This document shows, one piece after another, positions 60,768 through 64,000 of a DNA stretch of 64,000 nt. Where the stretch lies: assembly GCA_039621445.1 (NCBI GenBank), contig CP154956.1, positions 88,170,482-88,234,481 on the forward strand, in the 5' to 3' direction. A model generated the notes under the pieces. The model saw only the letters and a list, made by a program, of their open reading frames with translations, did no database searches and was not told where the DNA came from. This DNA is from Euglena gracilis (taxonomy: Eukaryota; Euglenida; Euglenophyceae; Euglenales). Numbering within the stretch: position 1 is the stretch's first letter; the number at the start of each line of letters is the position of its first letter. The translations under genes were made by a program, and so were the position numbers.

Positions 60768-61505
60768 AACCAGGTTTTGAATAGTGCTGAGCTCTTAATA
60801 AGCGCGCACCCCCCCCCTTCATTGACCACCCCCATATAAACCGGCCCACTCCATGGAGCTCTTTTGACTGAAATGCAAGGGGTTTGTGTCCGAAACGGGG
60901 TGGGGGGTGAAAAAACGCTCGTTTTTTGCTCAAAAAAACGCCTTTTTGGGGTCCAAAAAAATTTGGAGGCCAAAAAATATCGTTTCGGGCAAAAAAAAAA
61001 TCGATTTTTTTCGACTTTTTTGACCCAGTTCTGACCCAAAGGCAATGGGTTGGCAGCCCAAAACGGGGCGCCGGCGGGTCGAAAAACGCTCATTTTCGGC
61101 TCAAAAACAGTTTTTCGGGGTCCGGGAGGCCAAAAAACATCGTTTCGGGCAAAAAAAATTCGATTTTTTTGACTTTTTTGGCCGAAAACGGGTAAATGGA
61201 ACAGTGGAAAAAGTGTACAAAATGGCCGAAAAACGGCCGTATCTCGGGCTGGGCGGGGAGTTGCGGGGAAACCAGTATCCCAGTAGATAGAGCGTTCCAG
61301 GGGCTTAAATTTAGGTCTCCGGACATTTCCTTTGATTTTGCATCATTTTCGAGAAATTTTGAAAACATTGATTTTTTGACCCCCACCCCCCCGAAAACGG
61401 CGGAGTCGGACAGTGGGGAAAGTGGGGGGGGGGGGATCAAGGGGGGGTTTCGCCAGGGGTAAGCTTCGCTCTTACCCATAAAGGGATAAGAGCTCAGCGA
61501 CCCCC
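60768..61505 (-). mobile_element. hairpin-ended repeat element, copy R3 (0.74 kb)
   Basis: The shortest copy: ACCAGGTTTTGAATAGTGCT at the left, two 164-base-type units, one GTATCTCGGGC block, a short G run and the hairpin GCTCTTACCC-ATAAA-GGGATAAGAGC before TCAGCGACC. Separated from R1/R2 by 8 kb, which shows the element occurs as a discrete dispersed unit. Confidence 0.75.
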
Positions 61506-61959
61506 ATTTACCTGCTCAGTGCCAAAAGCAGGGGGGGATTGACATCTGCATATATGTATGTGTATGTATATGTACTTGTATGAATATATATACACATACA
61601 TATGTATACACTATATATATGATATAATTTTTCCGTCATTACCGCAATTTTCCGCATTTTTTTCGCATGAACCTAAATGGAATTCAAAATGAGTTCCGGC
61701 CATTCCTTGACCGTTTCACAATGGAACCCAAGTGCTTTTTTGTTATTTTGCTGCAGATTTGCCAAAACTTGCCAGATTTCACAAAGTTCGACAAAGGCGA
61801 ACTCAAAAACAAATCACGTTAGTCATTTTTTCCTGACTTTGTCCTGGTTCACCAACTGGTCCACCAGTTCCCCACCCCACCCCAGCACACCCCGGCCTGG
61901 CCCCACGCTGGCGGTGCGGCGGCGGCGGTGGTGGGTGGGGTGGGTGGGCGACGCAAGCC
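61506..61959. other. AT microsatellite and unassigned sequence
   Basis: TATGTGTATGTATATGTAC-type repeat at 61550-61622. No exon. Confidence 0.5.
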
Positions 61960-62072
61960 TCAGAGGGCTGCCTCCCCCCAATGGCCAAGGTTGGCGACCG
62001 GCACGTTGGGCTGGCCAAGAAACGGCCTTCTCCTTGGACAGAGCCAAGCCATACAGGCCGTCACCAGCCAAG
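61960..62072 (-). CDS. possible terminal exon, unrecognised
   Basis: After an acceptor agcatttgcag|CT the frame reads WLVTACMAWLCPRRRPFLGQ then PNVPVANLGHWGEAAL and stops with TGA. Codon bias is moderate, with one hydrophobic run followed by a basic stretch. A second frame over the same bases (LAGDGLYGLALSKEKAV) is also open, so the call is weak. Confidence 0.25.
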
Positions 62073-62295
62073 CTGCAAATGCTGTTGCGGGGGGGGGGGG
62101 GGTGTTTGTTCTCAAAAGAAGGCGGAAAAAAATATAAAAACACCGAAAGAATGCCATACCAAAAGTGTGTGTGCAAAATTGCAAGTTGGTTTGCCTGGTT
62201 GCACTGTTTTATTTATTTACTTTACTTTTACTTATATTTCATGATGATGTACCGATGATGTGAAATTAATCCGAAAATGTTTGATACCCCCCCCC

Positions 62296-62747
62296 AGGCA
62301 ATTGCCGCGTTACAAATTGGGCAGCACAGAGGGGGGTGACAATTTCCCGGGGTGACAATTTGGCCGGCACAGAGGGGGGTGACAATTGCCCAGGGGCGAC
62401 AACTGCCCGGGGGCGTCAATTGCCCACCCGTGTAAGCCAAATTTAAACCAAATGATCAAGAACACCATCTGAAACTCAAATGAACGCAGGAAAAATGCAG
62501 GTATGGTCATGATATTGTGCAGAACGTTTTGGTATCCGAAATTTCTCAGCACGTTGTAGCGAAATAGAAGATCAATCGAGTCATGTCGGCGAAAGAAAGT
62601 TCACTGCAAACGGGGGGTGGCAAATTGGGCAGCACGGAGGGGGGTGACAATTTCCGGGGGTGACAAATTGGCCGGCACAGCCAGGGGTGACAATTGCCCG
62701 GGGGCGTCAATTACCCGGGGGCGTCAATTGCCCGGGGGGGGGGGGGT
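62296..62747. mobile_element. family 2 element, second copy
   Basis: Arms with GTGACAATTTCCCGGGG and GCGTCAATTGCCC at 62296-62428 and 62620-62747 in the same orientation; the core with ACACCATCTGAAACTC and ATTTCTCAGCACGTTGTAGC matches 16916-17106. It stands alone here, outside any family 1 copy. Confidence 0.7.
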
Positions 62748-64000
62748 ATGCAATGTTGCGGCACTTAGGCCACGGTCCTGTGGCCCTTCCTTTCAAACCC
62801 CACACAGAATTCTCCCCCTCAACGCACACGCTTCCACACACCAAACCCATCACTCCAAAGACCACCCAGCTTTTGACTGGGAGAGCATAAAACCAATTGT
62901 GTTGGGATCAGATAAAATTGACGTGATAATAACCATTACCATGCCCCGAAATGTAACCGCTTGGTTTGGATTTAGGTTTAATAGGACCCTTGGTTTGACA
63001 GGGGCTTTCTGTCACTTGGTTTCTTGGGTGAACAAGACTGTAATATTTTCTTCTGCTTTGAAGAAGAAAAAAGAGGAAACAAAAAGAGTCTGAAAATCGG
63101 TCAAAAAATACAAAAGCAAAACTAAAATGGGCCATGGAAGGGTTCAGGTAGATGAAAATTCAGGCCAACAAAAAGGGCTACAATAGGTGATTACACACTG
63201 AGGAGGGTCGTGCACTAAAATTTTTGACCAGGTATGAAACTTCACAAAATGCCCCGAAAATCAATGAAACCGGACTTATAAGACGTTGCGTTGTGTGTGA
63301 AATTGAATGCAGGATCCTATTCTGTATAAAATTCCAATTTCAAACAGTGGAGGATGCTTTGTGAAATCTCAACCAATGGAGAGGGTTTGAAACAAAGGCA
63401 GGTGGAGGGAAGCCCCACCAGCCCTCCCTTCAGTGAAGGTAGGGGTCCAGGGCTCTATGGGAAGGCCTTGTGGGGGTCGACCCCCCCACCTGGGAGGTGG
63501 GGGGGGGGGGGGCTTGACCCCCCACACCCACCATGGCACCCACGCAAAAAAAAATTACTTCTGCGCCTTCGGCGCCGAAGGAAAAATTTGATCTAAAAAG
63601 CGGTGCCCCCAGAAATAGGGGAAGGCCTCGGACCCCCCCTCCCTACCACCAGGATGGGATGGGTGTTGGTCGACCCCCGCACCCACCACCCATTGGGGTT
63701 GCGGGGATGCCGATACAACCCTGGGGACCCCCCGCTCTTTAGCCAAAATGCCAGAGTTATTGCCATAATATGGATAATAACAAATCCTGACCCACTTTGC
63801 AGCACCCAAAAATTTTCAGGCCATTGGGAGTGTGAAAAGCGCAGCAAACAGGGAGTGGTATTTGTAGAAACACTGCCCACAAGAGCAAACAGCGGACAAC
63901 ACGAACAGAAACAAACGACTTGCCGCCAACGCTGTCAGCTGCCTCGGTTTGCGAGAGGCAGAATGACTGAGCCACTGAATCACCCATCTCTTCAGAGGAT
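62748..64000. other. spacer with a family 6 element
   Basis: 63447-63723 is a family 6 copy: AGGGCTCTATGGGAAGGCC at one end and GATGCCGATACAACCCTGGG at the other, with GTCGACCCCCCCACC, the hairpin-like TGCGCCTTCGGCGCCGAAGG at 63559 and GGTCGACCCCCGCACCC. No gene recognised. Confidence 0.5.

Overview
This looks like a stretch of nuclear chromosome from a eukaryote, probably an alga or other protist. Coding sequence is sparse and split into short exons of about 50-200 bases, each rich in G/C at third codon positions, separated by introns of a few hundred bases to several kilobases. Exons have GT-AG borders, and neighbouring exons usually agree in reading phase. There are no operons, Shine-Dalgarno sites, rRNA genes or convincing tRNAs. 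Two recognisable families, an auxin-efflux-carrier (PIN-like) transporter and a THI5/NMT1-like binding protein, would suit an alga, but the species cannot be named from this window. All exon calls come from reading translations, splice borders and phase by eye.

Every gene I can support lies on the minus strand, so it is read from high to low coordinates. (1) 197-4848: exons of a WD40/beta-propeller-like protein. (2) 8431-9318: the last three exons of an unrecognised gene; a single membrane-helix exon (12120-12219) lies upstream. (3) 18820-31275: ten exons of an auxin-efflux-carrier/PIN-like transporter, about 375 residues recovered over 12.5 kb. (4) 37782-42692, perhaps continuing to 35016: eight exons of a THI5/NMT1-like substrate-binding-fold protein. 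(5) 47360-47870: two phase-matched exons of an unrecognised protein. (6) A weak terminal-exon candidate at 61960-62072.

The rest is mostly repeats. Long (GT)n / (GCGT)n arrays on the plus strand (read as (CA)n in the genes) fill introns, and in one case run right up to a splice acceptor. At least six families of short non-autonomous elements carry long G or C runs and inverted ends, and they litter introns and spacers. From 48.7 to 58.1 kb, and again at 60.8-61.5 kb, there are six copies of a 0.7-2.2 kb element with a conserved terminal hairpin and internal tandem repeats. Three copies stand head to tail, and two others lie nearby in the opposite orientation. Their build resembles non-autonomous Helentron-type elements and is the best candidate here for something undescribed. 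A 0.44 kb inverted repeat (28737-29184 / 32872-33311) encloses the 5' part of the transporter gene.
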